Positions 1-10,707 are shown, counted from the stretch's first letter. The stretch is 31,530 nt of DNA from Acanthamoeba castellanii str. Neff (GCF_000313135.1 NW_004457730.1:5127-36656), one strand, 5' to 3'. The notes: generated by a model not told the origin, from the sequence alone. Numbers and translations are program-made.

Positions 1-17
1 ACCTTCGAGCTCCACCG

Positions 18-494
18 TCAGGGGAACACGGGGTCCTCGTCGGGCTGGGGGAGCTGATAGACGGGCTCAGTTTTCAGCGAAGCGCTGGGAGAGGGCAGTG
101 CCCACAGCGGCGAGAGGGGCTGGACGGGCTGGAGGTGGATGAAGTCCGAGTGCTGGGTGAAGGTGTAGGCCGAGGGGTGTGGAGGGTGGTGGTGGTCGGC
201 CAGCTCGATGGTGCCGGAGAAGGCCAGGGCGCGCCCGACCTGCACACCATCAGTCTGGACCTGGTCCAGGGCGAGGTGTTGGTCGCGCGGGCGGTGGGAG
301 TTGAGGACCCGCACGGCGTCGGTGGCGGCGTCGTCTAGAGCCGAGCGCCACTGGTCGAGTCTGGTGGTGTCCACCTTGAGAAAGGAGTGCGGCATGTAGC
401 GGTGTGGGTCGGGCATCTGCCGGGCCAGCCCAACATACAGGAAGGCAACTATAAGTAGGAGGAGGAATTCATGATGGTGGGAAGTGCGGGCCAT
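18..494 (-). CDS. small secreted or membrane-anchored protein, unknown function
   Basis: A 158-codon reading frame without introns. I start it at the ATG at 494 and not at the in-frame start near 698, because the protein then opens with a short polar stretch followed by a strongly hydrophobic run (EFLLLLIVAFLYVGLA), a good signal peptide or N-terminal anchor. The upstream extension is not hydrophobic and overlaps the probable promoter. The mature part has an amphipathic segment near residues 45-70, then a His/Pro-rich stretch (DHHHPPHP, about residue 100) and a Pro/Ser-rich C-terminus. I recognise no family. The gene could continue in an exon beyond the window edge if the stop at 18-20 is intronic, but it reads as a complete small protein. 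It is transcribed away from the RhoGEF gene, with which it shares an upstream region. Confidence 0.55.
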   Translation of the reverse strand: MARTSHHHEFLLLLIVAFLYVGLARQMPDPHRYMPHSFLKVDTTRLDQWRSALDDAATDAVRVLNSHRPRDQHLALDQVQTDGVQVGRALAFSGTIELADHHHPPHPSAYTFTQHSDFIHLQPVQPLSPLWALPSPSASLKTEPVYQLPQPDEDPVFP

Positions 495-1043
495 GACCGA
501 ACTGGGCTTAGCTGGGTGTGTTACAGTGTTGGTGGCGTTTGAGGCTAGTGTCGAGAGGCCAGAACGACCAAAAGAGCGTGACGTCACTTCCTCTTTGATT
601 GGTCCACCTCTCCACATTCCCTGCGAGTTTGGAGAGCCCGCCCAAATTTCACGAATATTGCAAGAAAAATTCAGCTTGTGTGACCCGATAAAAAACAAAA
701 TAACACAACAAAGCCAAAGATGATGGGGGAGAACCCCAAATCATTCACGCGGCTGGTCGCGATGCCGATCGCAAGTGTGTAGTTGTTGATACTACGGTAT
801 TCGTTTCCAGGCAAGGCTCAGCGCAAAAAAGGGGCATGGCCGCCTTTGGATCGAGAGGCGTGTGCAGGCGGCATCTCCAAAAACAGAACCAGGGGAAAGT
901 GGGCTGACGGAGAGGCCTGAAGGTTGGAAGGCAGCCCCCCCGCGTCATCTACGATTCATCTCTCTGAGTAATCCATCCATTTTCCGGAGGGAAGGTGGCT
1001 GCTAAAAGATTCTGAAAAGTGAGGGCGAGAAGGTGAAGGCGAG
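495..1043. promoter_or_regulatory. divergent intergenic region with CRE-like palindrome and CCAAT box
   Basis: This 549-bp region separates the secreted-protein gene (-) from the RhoGEF gene (+). It contains a perfect palindrome TGACGTCA at 579-586 and an ATTGG (CCAAT on the minus strand) at 598-602. Both lie 85-110 bp upstream of the minus-strand ATG at 494, a sensible promoter distance. The sequence motifs are seen; their function is inferred from bZIP/CREB-type and NF-Y sites in other eukaryotes. The rest of the region (620-1043) has no convincing gene. Confidence 0.4.
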
Positions 1044-3688
1044 ATGAATGGAACTGCTTCTGCTCTCGGCGCCTCGCCGTCTTCTTCCTCTCCCTCTCCA
1101 TCTCCGCCACCTTCAACATCGACATCGAGTAGCTCTTCGTCCTCGCCCTTGACCCGCCACGGCCGAAGCGGGAGCCTTCTTCGAACCCGGGCCGTGCGCG
1201 AACTGCATCATGGCCTGGATCAAGCAGACGACGAGGAACCCACCAAGGTCGAGGAGGTGAAGAAGCTGCTCCAGCAATCGGTGGCCTCCTATTTTGATCG
1301 GTTGCAGGAGGAGGAGCGCGAGAAGCGAAAGCAGGAACGCGAGCAGCGCGAGAGGCGGAAGCGCTTGCCCATCTTGTTGATGGTACGTAGTGGTTGAGCC
1401 ACCTTCACTTTCACCTTCATCTCCCCCAACCACAACACGACCATCAACAGATTACACTTCTTTCTTGACGTTGCACATCAACCGCTACGTCATTAAATCA
1501 TAACAATAAATAAGTACAACAAATTGTAATCAAATTAAAATGCCCAACAGGTTACGCTGCCGGACTGGCTTGGCGGGGACGCGCACGAAATCATTCTACC
1601 GCACGACTGCCTGATCGACGAAGTCAAAGTACGTCTGGTGCTGGTGGTGCTTGTCGTGGGCTTGCGCGCGTTTGATGCTGATGCCCCACGCCACATATAG
1701 CAAACGATCTGGAAGCAAGTTCCAGCGCTGTGGGACACCGCCAGGGAGGAGTGTGACCTCACCCTGGCCGGCAGGTGCGGCTCCGCTCGGTCCCTGTCCA
1801 AGTGTTGTTTGCGTTGCTTCTCTGTTCTAGGCTGATACCTTGTGGTGTGTGACGCAGCTATGTACTGGACGTGGAGTTCTGCAAGCTGCTATCGATCACG
1901 GTGGTGGGCAAATACTTCGCTGAGCACAACAAGGTCGCACTCAGCGTCATCACAAAGAAAATAGCCCCTAAACGCGGGTAAGATAGCACACGCACACGCA
2001 CACATCGCACACGCACACATCGCACACGCACTGACGCTTAGGTTCGGATTGGTGCAGGCCGCTTCCAAAGACGCTTTCCGCAAGGAGACCGTTGTCCGAT
2101 AGCACTAGCTCGATCGTAAGCTCGCCAGCGAACTCACAGGTCCCCTCGGGACCCAGTCCTCTGAGCATGAGCACCAACAGCCCCATTGGGACGATCGTGC
2201 GACCTCCACCGAGACCGAGCGACGAGGACGACCACAAGAAGCGCGCTGCAGTGATCGCCCAAAAGCTCAGCGAATCACAGGTTTGCCACCAATTTATCGG
2301 ATTTGTGGATGTGTGTCGTGTGTGTCGTGTGTGTCGTGTGTGTCGTGTGTGTGGTTGCCGCTTCAAAGGGACAAAGGTAACAAGCGTCTATGACATTCCA
2401 CCACCAGAGCGCGCTCTACAAGGTGCAAACGCAGATACGGGAACTGCAGAGCATGTACCGGAAGGAGCTGGACCAGTGCCTGTCCAACATCGCCCTGACC
2501 AATGTCATCCGCCAAGCCGACGAGGCGGGCTTGAAGAAGCGCACCACGGAGGAGGCCGCCGCCGAAGCCCTGGTCGAGGCCGAAGCCGAGTCGGAGACCA
2601 CCGCGTCCGAGGTCTCGGAAGCGGAGGCCGACGACGATGAAGAGGACGGCGCCGATGACGACGACGGCGCCGATGATGAGGAATTCGCAACGGCCACGGT
2701 CAACGAGACCGAGCTTGCGATGCGGTTCTTCAACGACCGCAAGGAGCTGCTGGAGCGCATCGTAGCCAACCTGCAGGAAATCCTGGACTCCAAGGACCTG
2801 ATGACGCCGTCGGTCGAGCGTCAACCGTCATTCAAGCGTCTGGCCGATCTGAAGGCCGTCAAGGACTCTGAGGCTTCGGCTTCGGCTTCGGGCGCTGCCG
2901 CTGGTCCGTCGCTCCGGACACCGCCGCAGACGCCGCTGCCACCGCTCCCCCCGCACGCCAAGGCCCGCATGTCGTGCGGCCAGCCGGCCTTGGTGCGCGT
3001 CAGCGAGCTGATGGAGAGCGAGGCCATTCAAAAGAACGACTCCTCGCCCAAGCCCGGGGGCAAGGACGGCGTCGACGAGGAGGAAAAAGAAAGGTATTGC
3101 GTGCTGCGTGTGCGTCATGTGTGTCATGTGTGTCGTTCGCTCACAATTAGGACCTGCACAGACAGAGGAAGAGGTTGCTTACGCCACTCGAGCGAACGCG
3201 GGAAGAGTTTTTTGAGACGGAGGAGAGCTACGTGGCGGGTCTGGCAATCATAGTCAAGGTACCTCAAACTCCTGCAAATGTCAGCAGGGCAAAACCCATT
3301 TGACGCCGACAACGACCTACCTCTATCTCTAGGTCTACTTGGCGGGCGTCACGGGCATACTGAGCCCCAACGACCTCGACACGATCTTCGCCAACGTGGC
3401 GACCATCTTCGAGATCCACAAGAACCTGCTGCAGGACATCTCCCATATCAAGGACAAGGAGCGCGCCCAGAGTACTATCCGCACCACAACCTGAGATCTA
3501 AATAGCTCGAGCTGATACGTTTGAGGCCTCAACGCGATCTTACCATTCCTCCTTTTTGTTGCTGCTGCGATTCTAGCGGGCAAGTCGTTCGGTGATTCGC
3601 TCAAGGCCTTCATTCCATTCCTGAAGATGTACACCGTCGTACGTGGATCCCTCTGCACCACAGGCGCGCAATACTTGCTGCTCACGGG

Positions 3689-3726
<38 letters not shown>

Positions 3727-5066
3727 ATCAACGCCTTCGACGATGCCAACAAGCGCATCGGCGAGCTGATGAACACGTCGAAGAAGTTCGCTGCCTATCT
3801 GCAAGGTCTGGCCCGTTGTAAGCTTTCGGTCGCACACGGGCTTGCGCTGAATCTCACCCCACATTTCAATTAACGTTCGCCACCACACAGAGGCCCAGGC
3901 GCGGCCCGAGTGCAAGAAGCTGGACTTGACGTCGTACCTGATCATGCCCGTGCAGCGCCTACCGCGATACGAACTGCTCCTGCGGGATCTCATCAGGCTG
4001 ACCCCGCCCGAAGACTCTGAACACCCCAAGCTGAGCTCGCTCTTGGGTACCAAAAAGCCATTTCCGTTCCCCCGTCTCCATCGCTGTCAGCACGGTCGCT
4101 CGGCTGTCACTCATCGTCGGTTCGGTTGGTACAGAGGCTGTGGTGTTGGTCAACAAGCATGTGAACGAGAGCAAGAAGAATGCCGAACTTCGACAAAAGT
4201 ATGCCGGGCTTCCAACACGACACGCACGACACAGATCACGGGAGAGCTGCATGCTGACGTCGTAGTCTTCTTCCTGCACACCACTTGCAGGTTGTACAGA
4301 CTCCAGGTCTCGATCAAGGACAAGGTCGACATCTTCTCTCGGGTCAACCGACATCTGATCCGAGAGGGCTCCTTCCAGTCCTACGAGCTCCGATTGCAGG
4401 ACCAGGGCAAAGAAACCGCTGCGTACGCCCTCCACTCTTTGTCGTGTCGTGCGTGTTGCGCGCGTGTCGTGCGTGTCGTGCGTGTCGGGCGTCGTATCTC
4501 AAACACCACATGACAAACAACAGGGAGAGAGGGTTCGCGGTACCGTCGGCACACTCCCCGTTCCACAGGGAGCTGGCGCGGCAGAACGTGGAGGGCGTGA
4601 GCCTGCTCAACGTCTCGCTCAAGCGGCTGCCCTTCAAGGAGCGCTACTTCTTCCTCTTCGATGACTACCTCCTCGAGGTCTCACTGCCCACACGAAGCGG
4701 CAAATACAAATTCGTCCGGTGCGTCCCCCACGGAGGACTCGACCGACCACAACACCATCACGCACAACCGCACACGCACACGCATACAACCGCACACGCA
4801 CACAACCGCAGACGCGCGATTGTGTTCTGACTGGGTTGGTTCGGTCCGAACAGGAAAGTCGACCTCAGAAATATGACCTCGGTCTCGTGGGAGAAGGACA
4901 AGGAGCGAGAGCTCAAGGACCTGTTCCCACAGCGGGCGCCGAATGCGAACTCCGAAATCCCGGTACGTGCGGTGTCATCTTCATCTACAATTTAATGAAT
5001 AAGATCTGCATATGTTGAACTATATATTGAAGCTACATGTTGGACACAATATTAACCTGACAGCTG

Positions 5067-5136
<70 letters not shown>

Positions 5137-6739
5137 GTTTCGTGCAGACTTTGTCGAACGAGATATTGATGCTGAGTCCAGCAATCATGGAAGACGAAGA
5201 CAAACTGGTACACTACCCATGTCCCAGCAGACCGTCACGGTGGGCGCCCCACTTTTCTAACGGTAGCGAACGGAACGGCTCTGCTTGGCAGGTCCTCTCG
5301 GTGGTGGTGGATGGAACTAAACGCTACCTCTACAAATTCAAATCCACGACTGAGCGCGATGATTGGCACGACGTACTCAGCAAACAATCCGCCAAATGTA
5401 CAGCTAGCAGGCATGCCACACACACACACACGCACACGCACACGCACACACGCACACACGACCGCACACGCACACACACACGCGCACACGCGCGCGCACT
5501 CACGCACACACGAGTGGCACACCGTGGCGCATTATACGTCCAAAAAACTCAATCTCTCCTTATTCGACGGCCGTGCAGGCAAGGCGGAACCAGCGAGCGC
5601 AGTGCCCGAGCTGGAAATCGCGGTACGCCCTCCTCTTCTTTTGAGTGCTGTGGTGCACACTGATGTGACCTCATCGACGCACCATACAGGACCGAGGGCA
5701 GTCCTCGCTAAGCAACCTGCTCGGTTTCAGCCCAGCATCAAGTACAACTTTCTATGTTGTTGTTGTTATACTATGTGTGTGTGTGTGTGTCTAGTGTGTC
5801 GTGTGTGTGTGTGTGTGTGTGTGTGTGTCGTGTGTGTGTCGTGTGTGTGTGCGCGCGCTTGATACAAGTCACTAACGCGCATCGGACCCTCGCACAGTGC
5901 TGACGCCGCGGGAAGTGAAGAGGCCCAAGAAGTCCAAGAAGAAGTCCAAGTCGAAGAAGCTCGCCTCGTCGGCCACCTCGCTGGTCGCGGGCAAGAAGAA
6001 GCGCTCGGCCGACTTGCTCGCTCTCGACTCCGGCGCCGCGCCCGACTCGCCCATGATGGCCCGGACCGCCTCGGCCATGGCCGACGCCGCAGCCGCCTAT
6101 GTCGCCGAGGTCGACCGCCGGGCCAACCCGCCGACGGTCGCGCGCAGCACGAGCAGCCTCGCCGTCACGTCCAAGGAGACCGCCACCGCGAAGAAGGAAA
6201 AAGAGAAAAAGGAAAAGAAGGAAAAGAAAGAGAAGCACGACAGCGACAAGGCCATCGGCGGCGACGGCAGCGGCCTCGGGTCTGGGGCGCGTCGCAGCAA
6301 GAGCCTGGGTCCGGCCCGGTCCAAGGCCTTGCTCCGTGAGATCAACCTGGGGCTGGCAGTGGCCAACAACAGCGACGTGGTGGCCCCGCGGGGCGAGGTG
6401 GCCGCCCCCGGGTCCGCTCGGGCTGCCACGGCCACGGGCGTCACGGCCAAGGGCGACACCCTGCGACCGAAGATCGGCGCGGCCTTAGCGCGACGAGGGA
6501 TCAAGCTGACGTCGCCCATGGTCGGCCCGGCATCGCCAGGTTCGGAGGCCTGCGCCCCGAGCAGCGCCGGGGCTGCGTGGTCGCCGGCGTCGCCCGCCCA
6601 GACGCCCAACAACTCGTCGCCCCGCATGCTGGCGGTCTCTTCTTCGATTCTCGATGCCACCAAGAACCGAGGAAAGGAGACGCCACCAGACAAACCGCCC
6701 AAGGATCGCAAGCGGTCCCACACCAAGACCTCTTCATGA
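1044..6739 (+). CDS. Rho guanine nucleotide exchange factor (DH-PH)
   Basis: Activator of Rho-family GTPases, exchanging GDP for GTP. Exons traced by eye: 1044-1382, 1551-1628, 1701-1774, 1858-1977, 2058-2280, 2408-3093, 3162-3258, 3333-3471, 3577-3638, 3724-3805, 3891-4046, 4135-4198, 4291-4422, 4569-4718, 4854-4962, 5148-5207, 5292-5397, 5579-5622, 5690-5741, 5898-6739. They total 3,615 nt, in phase throughout, giving 1,204 aa. Residues 1-45 are Ser/Pro low complexity. Residues 108-200 look like a ubiquitin-like module. Residues 200-506 include a Glu/Asp-rich coil. The DH domain is about 518-710: it opens with RTREEFFETEESYV and has the conserved helix YLIMPVQRLPRYELLLRDL. The PH domain is about 720-892, ending in the usual helix with Trp (RDDWHDVLSKQS). 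A 280-residue Lys/Ser/Ala-rich basic tail follows. Uncertain point: exon 14 may start at 4524, adding 15 in-frame residues. The DH-PH call is firm; the target GTPase cannot be read from sequence. Confidence 0.88.
1987..2031. repeat. short tandem CACACG/CACATCG repeat in RhoGEF intron 4
   Basis: About 2.5 copies of a 15-bp unit built from CACACGCA and CACATCG, lying inside an intron of the RhoGEF gene. Confidence 0.7.
2311..2353. repeat. 9-bp tandem repeat TGTCGTGTG in RhoGEF intron 5
   Basis: Roughly four tandem copies of TGTCGTGTG just inside the intron after the exon ending at 2280. Related units recur in other introns of this window (4441-4489, 5800-5857, 30959-31022). Confidence 0.75.
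3692..3722. repeat. (AC)n microsatellite abutting a 3' splice site
   Basis: About 15 AC dinucleotides run directly into the CAG acceptor of the exon starting at 3724. The repeat therefore occupies the place of the usual polypyrimidine tract. Confidence 0.85.
4441..4489. repeat. GTCGTGCGT-type tandem repeat in RhoGEF intron 13
   Basis: Imperfect tandem copies of GTCGTGCGT inside the intron that follows the exon ending at 4422. Confidence 0.65.
4765..4811. repeat. CA-rich CCGCACACGCACA repeat in RhoGEF intron 14
   Basis: Imperfect repeats of CCGCACACGCACA-like units between exons ending at 4718 and starting at 4854. Confidence 0.6.
5070..5134. repeat. (TG)32 microsatellite in RhoGEF intron 15
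   Basis: An uninterrupted TG run of about 64 bp, ending a few bases before the acceptor of the exon at 5148. It is the longest pure dinucleotide repeat in the window. Confidence 0.9.
5417..5512. repeat. CA/CG-rich tandem repeat in RhoGEF intron 17
   Basis: About 95 bp of alternating purine-pyrimidine sequence made of CACACA, CACGCA and CGCGCA units. It lies between the exons ending at 5397 and starting at 5579. Confidence 0.8.
5773..5857. repeat. (TG)n / TGTGTCG repeat in RhoGEF intron 19
   Basis: A TG run interrupted by TGTGTCG units and ending in GCGCGC, inside the intron before the last exon (5898). Confidence 0.8.
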
Positions 6740-6855
6740 GCGAGTGACATGGAACTATGTCAACGTGTTGATGGCAAGACTACTTTATTACAACCACGAC
6801 AATGTGTATCTGTGCATTACCTACATGTGGTGTAGTGGTAACCAGACACAGGTGG

Positions 6856-8913
6856 CTAGTGGGTGCCCTTCTTGTAGCCGCCCTTGCTGGCGGGCAGGTA
6901 AGCCCGACGCTCGTGCAGCTCGCGCTCCAGCCACCACGTGGCGCCCTTGGGCAGCCTCTGCTTGGCCTCCTCCAGGTAGACCTCAGCCTCGGCCAGGCGC
7001 GCACGCGCCTCCTCTACAGCGGCCTCGGCCGCCGCCTTGGCCTCCTCAGACCTCGCTCGGGCCTGCTCGGCCTCGGCGCGGGCCTCGGTGGCCTGGCGCG
7101 CCGCCTCCTCGGCAGCCGCTCGGGCCTCGGACGCCTGGCGGGCCGACTCCTCGGCCTGGGCGCGGGCCTCGGTGGCCTGGACAGCGGCCTGCTCAGCCGC
7201 AGCGCGGGCCTGGGTGGCCTCAGCAGCGGCCTGCTCGGCAGCGGCGCGGGCGGCCGAAGCCTGGCGGGCCGACTCTTCGGCCTGGGCGCGAGCCTGCTCG
7301 GCCTGGTGCCTGGCCTGCGTGGCCTCCTCGGCGGCCTGTTCGGCGGCGGCGCGGGCCTGAGACGACTGGCGCGAGGCCTCCTCGGCGGCTGCGCGGGCCT
7401 GCGAGGCCTGGTCGGCAGACGCGTCGGCGGCCTGGCGGGCCTCCTCGGCCACGGTGCGCGCCGTGCTGGCCTTGTCGGCGGCGGCCTTGGCCACCTGAGC
7501 GGCGCGGTCGGCCTTCTTCACGGCGGCCTCCTGCGTGATCTTGGCCCGACGCAGCGGCAGCGGGTCCGACGACAGGTGCTGGGCGAGCTCGTTCTTGGCC
7601 CGGTTGCGCGACACGAGGCTGCCCTCCTCGGACAGGCGCTTGAGTTCCTCGGTGCGGCCGTTGAAGGCGTCCTCCTGGGCCTTGAGCTCGGCCAGGGCGG
7701 CCTCGAGCTCGGCCTTGGCCGCCTGCAGCTCGTCCTCGCGGGCGCGGGCCTCGGCCTCCTCGGCCTTGGCCTGCTCCTCCGACTGGCGCGCCTGCTCGGC
7801 GGCCGACTGGGCCTCGGAGTCGCGCTGCTTGGCCTCGGCCTCGGCCTGGAGGGCGGCGGCTTCGCGGGACTTGGCCTCGGCCTCGCGGGCCAGCGCGTCG
7901 GCTTCACGGGCTTTGGCGTCGGCCTCGCGGGCCTTGGCCTCGGCTTCGGCTGCCAGGGCGTCGGCTTCGCGGGCCTTGGCCTCAGCCTCGGCGGCCAGGG
8001 CGGCCTCCTCGCGGGCCTTGGCCTCAGCCTCGGCCGACAGGGCGTCGGCCTCCTTGGCCTTGGCGTCGGCTTCGGCGGCGAGCGCGTCGGCCTCGCGGGC
8101 CTTGGCCTCGTTCTCCGCCGCCAGCGCAGCCGCTTCGCGCGACTTGGCCTCGGCCTCGCGCGAAGTGGCCTCCGACAGGGCCGCCGCAGCTTCCGCGTCG
8201 CGCGCCGCCGACTCCTCGAAGGCACGCTGCACCTCGTTGAACACCTTCTCGGCCTTCTCGATCTCCTCCTTGGAGCCCTGCGGCGCGTTGACGAGCGTGT
8301 GCCAGTCGGCGTTGTACTTGAAGGTGAGGATGTGCGTGAGTGGCACACGCTTGACGGTGCCCACGATGGCGCCCGTCGACCTCAGCCTGTCCCTCATCGC
8401 CTGTCGACACAAAAAGTAAGTCGTGTACGTGAGTCCGCAAAGCCCGGTCAACGCAATTCAAATACCGAGTGACGTCACCAGGGAACAAAGGACGAAGGAA
8501 AAAAGAACGAAGACGGCGGACGTGAGGGGGAAGGGTGGGGCGGGGGGGATACCTGGACGGTGAGGGTCTCCTTGAAGTGTTCGAGGAAGCGGTGGGCCTG
8601 GAACTCGTCGAGGTCGGAGCCCTCGGCGCGCTTGGCCTCGTCGAGCTCGATGGCCTTGTGCACGAACGACCACACCTTCTCCGCCTCCTTCTCGCCAAAC
8701 TCCTACTCACGTTTTGTACAGTGAGTCACTAACTGCTACAAAATAAATCATCAAAATACCTAAATAGTATAATACAGTATACAGTGTAGGCCAGTGACGG
8801 CGGCATACCTCCCAGTAGGCGTTGAGGAACCAGACGGCCTGGTCCTTGTGGGTGCGGGTGATGAGGTCATCCAGCTTCTCCTTGTCGTTCGATCCAGCAA
8901 GCACGGTGGCCAT
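6856..8913 (-). CDS. Ala/Glu-rich coiled-coil protein, paralog 1 of 3
   Basis: Three exons: 8809-8913, 8553-8702 and 6856-8400, all in phase 0, giving 599 aa. Residues 1-150 form a conserved globular module (MATVLAGSNDKEKLDDLI start; VWSFVHKAIELDEAKRAEG; LTHILTFKYNADWH). Residues 150-565 are a long charged helix of 14-residue (two-heptad) repeats. An acidic block of EAEAKAREADALAA units is followed by a hinge (LAQHLSSDPLPLRRAKITQE) and then an ARAAAEQA..ATQ block. The C-terminus has a non-coil signature, WWLERELHERRAYLP, ending GGYKKGTH. The N-terminal module reminds me of the Physarum CBP40/LAV1-2 group of EF-hand proteins, but I see no clear EF-hand loop, so the role stays unknown. It is the longest of three paralogs and lies inverted relative to the other two. 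The frame is intact. Confidence 0.85.
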
Positions 8914-9342
8914 GATGGTAATATAGTTTGTTTTGGGTGGTGTGGGGGTGTATGGTACAGTCGGGAGGATAAGGTAAAGAAGTTGGCCGTGGCGACGAAC
9001 AAACACCACCTCAGCGCCGGGCGACCGGAGCTTGGCCAACGGTTTCATATTTTGTGCACTCGCCTGGGATCTTGGGTCGGCGAGACGCTAGGCACCTAGA
9101 GGGACTTGAGTACTATCGAAGAGAAGGGCATGCAGTGCCGGCATTCAACTTCTTAGGGTTCTTCTTATGCGAGGCAGTGCGAAGGGAACCTGCTTGAGTG
9201 CCGCCACAGCATAGAGATAAGATCCCATCATTTTTGCGAAATGCGGGTCGTGCATACCAACCTGTCGCCGGGTAGGAGCCAAACGCCTGTATGAGACGGC
9301 GCTAACCGCCACCACTTTATCTTCACGCGACACAAAACATAC
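8914..9342. promoter_or_regulatory. divergent intergenic region, paralog 1 / GT14
   Basis: A 429-bp region between two divergent starts. Apart from the initiator-like motif at 8948-8960 I see no recognisable element and no convincing gene. The minus-strand open frame here belongs to the antisense of the GT14 gene. Confidence 0.4.
8948..8960 (-). promoter_or_regulatory. initiator-like motif upstream of paralog 1
   Basis: Minus-strand CTGTACCATACAC, 35 bp upstream of the ATG at 8913. The other two paralogs carry the matching TTGTGCTCTACAC and TTGTACCCTACAC at similar distances, giving a consensus YTGTRCYMTACAC. That it marks the transcription start is inferred. Confidence 0.45.
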
Positions 9343-10707
9343 ATGCCCAACCTGCCCCCAGCTCGCAGCTTCGCCCGGTTCTTCCTCTTCCCTGTCGGCA
9401 TGGCCCTCGCCGGCCTTTTCGGCGTATTCTGTCTTCTTTCGTCTGGGTCCGCGCCGCGAGAGGCATCCATGATGAGTGCCACCACCATCACCACCACCAT
9501 CAACACCGCCACCGCCGCCTTCACCGGCAGCATCCGACCACTCAAGCTCGCGTACCTCATTCTGGTCCACACGCCCGACTCTGTGCGGGCCTCGCAACGT
9601 CTAATGACCGCGATCTGGCGGCCGGACTTCTACTATCTCTACGTTGTGGACCAAGAAATGAGCGACCAGGGGCGCCGGGCGCTGGCCGAGTATCTGGCCT
9701 CGCCCGATGCCGCGGTGTTCCGAGCCCGCGGGAACGTGCGGGTCATGCAGGCCAACGTGCGTGCCGGGTGGGGTTCGATGGGCCTGGTGCAGAACGAGCT
9801 GGACGGGCTGGCCGGGCTGGTGCGGGCCCACGACGACTGGGACTACGCGCTTGCCGTGTCGGGCGACACCTACCCGCTGGTCAGCCAGGAGCGGCTGGTC
9901 GAGCGGCTGGCCTACTGGCGCCGGCGCGGGGCCAACTTCGTGTGCGACGACGGCAAGAAGCCCCAGCGCAACCAACACGTTCAGGCACACAAGTCCGCCC
10001 GGCTGGCCAAAGTGGCCTGGCCCACGGGTGTCACCGAGCCCGACCAGTTCGGATCGCAGGTGCATAATTATTAGTTTATTATTATCATTTTATCATCATT
10101 TTTTATCTTTTATTGTAAGCTAAACTAACATGTTGGCGAATTGGGCAGTGGTTTACGCTGACGCGCGAGTTTGTCGAGTACACGCTGACCTCGACCTTTG
10201 CACGCAACGTGCTGATGGCCATGGCCCAGGTGGAGATCCCGGACGAGTCCTTCTTCCAAGTCCTCCTCATGAACAGCCACTTCAACAACACCGTGGGCCT
10301 CGTTGTGCGCTACTCCCGCCCGTTCGTGCAGTTCTCTCATTATCATTCTCTCATCACTTGCACCACGCGCTTCACCACAGCCGCCAGCTCCCACCAGCCA
10401 GATCTGTCGGTACATCACCTGGGACAAGTGCAACTATGAGGTACCTCGCTACTCTAACCCACCGCAACAGTTGAGGATTGTCATTCGTATGTAAATGAAT
10501 CTACACTCACGTCGTTCATGGGGTGCGTGCTCGCGATCCAACACGACCCTGCAGAAGAAGGGCATACACATGTGGCCGTGCTTCTTCGGCCCCAAGGACT
10601 TCGCGGCGATGACCGCTTCGGACTGCGTCTTCACACGAAAGCTGCACCCGGACGTCTCGGGAGACCTCTACGACATGCTGGACCAGCACATGGCCACCGC
10701 CGTCTGA
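9343..10707 (+). CDS. GT14-family glycosyltransferase (core-2/I-branching-type), type II membrane protein
   Basis: Four exons, 9343-10059, 10149-10292, 10402-10440 and 10555-10707, all joined in phase 0, giving 350 aa. A hydrophobic stretch near residues 8-32 fits a type II Golgi signal anchor; a Thr-rich stem follows (residues 45-62). The catalytic domain shows the GT14 hallmarks in order: KLAYLILVH (first strand), FYYLYVVDQ, VRAGWGSMGLVQ, the SGDTYPLVS block (about residue 172, compare the family LSGQDYPL), WFTLTREFVEY, IPDESFFQVLLMNS, and RYITWDKCN after the third junction. Members transfer GlcNAc or xylose to O-glycans or proteoglycan cores. Here the donor and acceptor are unknown. At 350 aa it is somewhat short for the family. 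It converges on the myosin gene with a 128-bp gap. Confidence 0.82.

Noticed and set aside
495..698. N-terminal extension of the secreted-protein gene to 698
   Set aside because: It would bury the signal peptide inside the protein and covers the CRE and CCAAT motifs.
745..948. Minus-strand 67-codon frame in the first intergenic region
   Set aside because: No hydrophobic, domain or repeat signal, and it lies in the likely promoter of the flanking genes.
2311..2353. Regular short repeats as a CRISPR-like array
   Set aside because: Units are directly tandem with no unique spacers and lie inside a eukaryotic intron.
5012..5862. Open frames reading Cys-Val or His-Thr repeats
   Set aside because: They are translations of TG/CA microsatellites in introns of the RhoGEF gene.
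6802..8472. Long plus-strand open frame (556 codons) opposite coiled-coil paralog 1, and a similar 456-codon frame opposite paralog 3
   Set aside because: Antisense of GCC/GAG/AAG-rich repeats seldom gives stops, so the frames are by-products. The products are Leu/Gly-rich low complexity with no domain, and they ignore the intron boundaries.
9145..9597. Minus-strand 150-codon frame overlapping the start of the GT14 gene
   Set aside because: It is antisense to a well-supported exon and has no domain.
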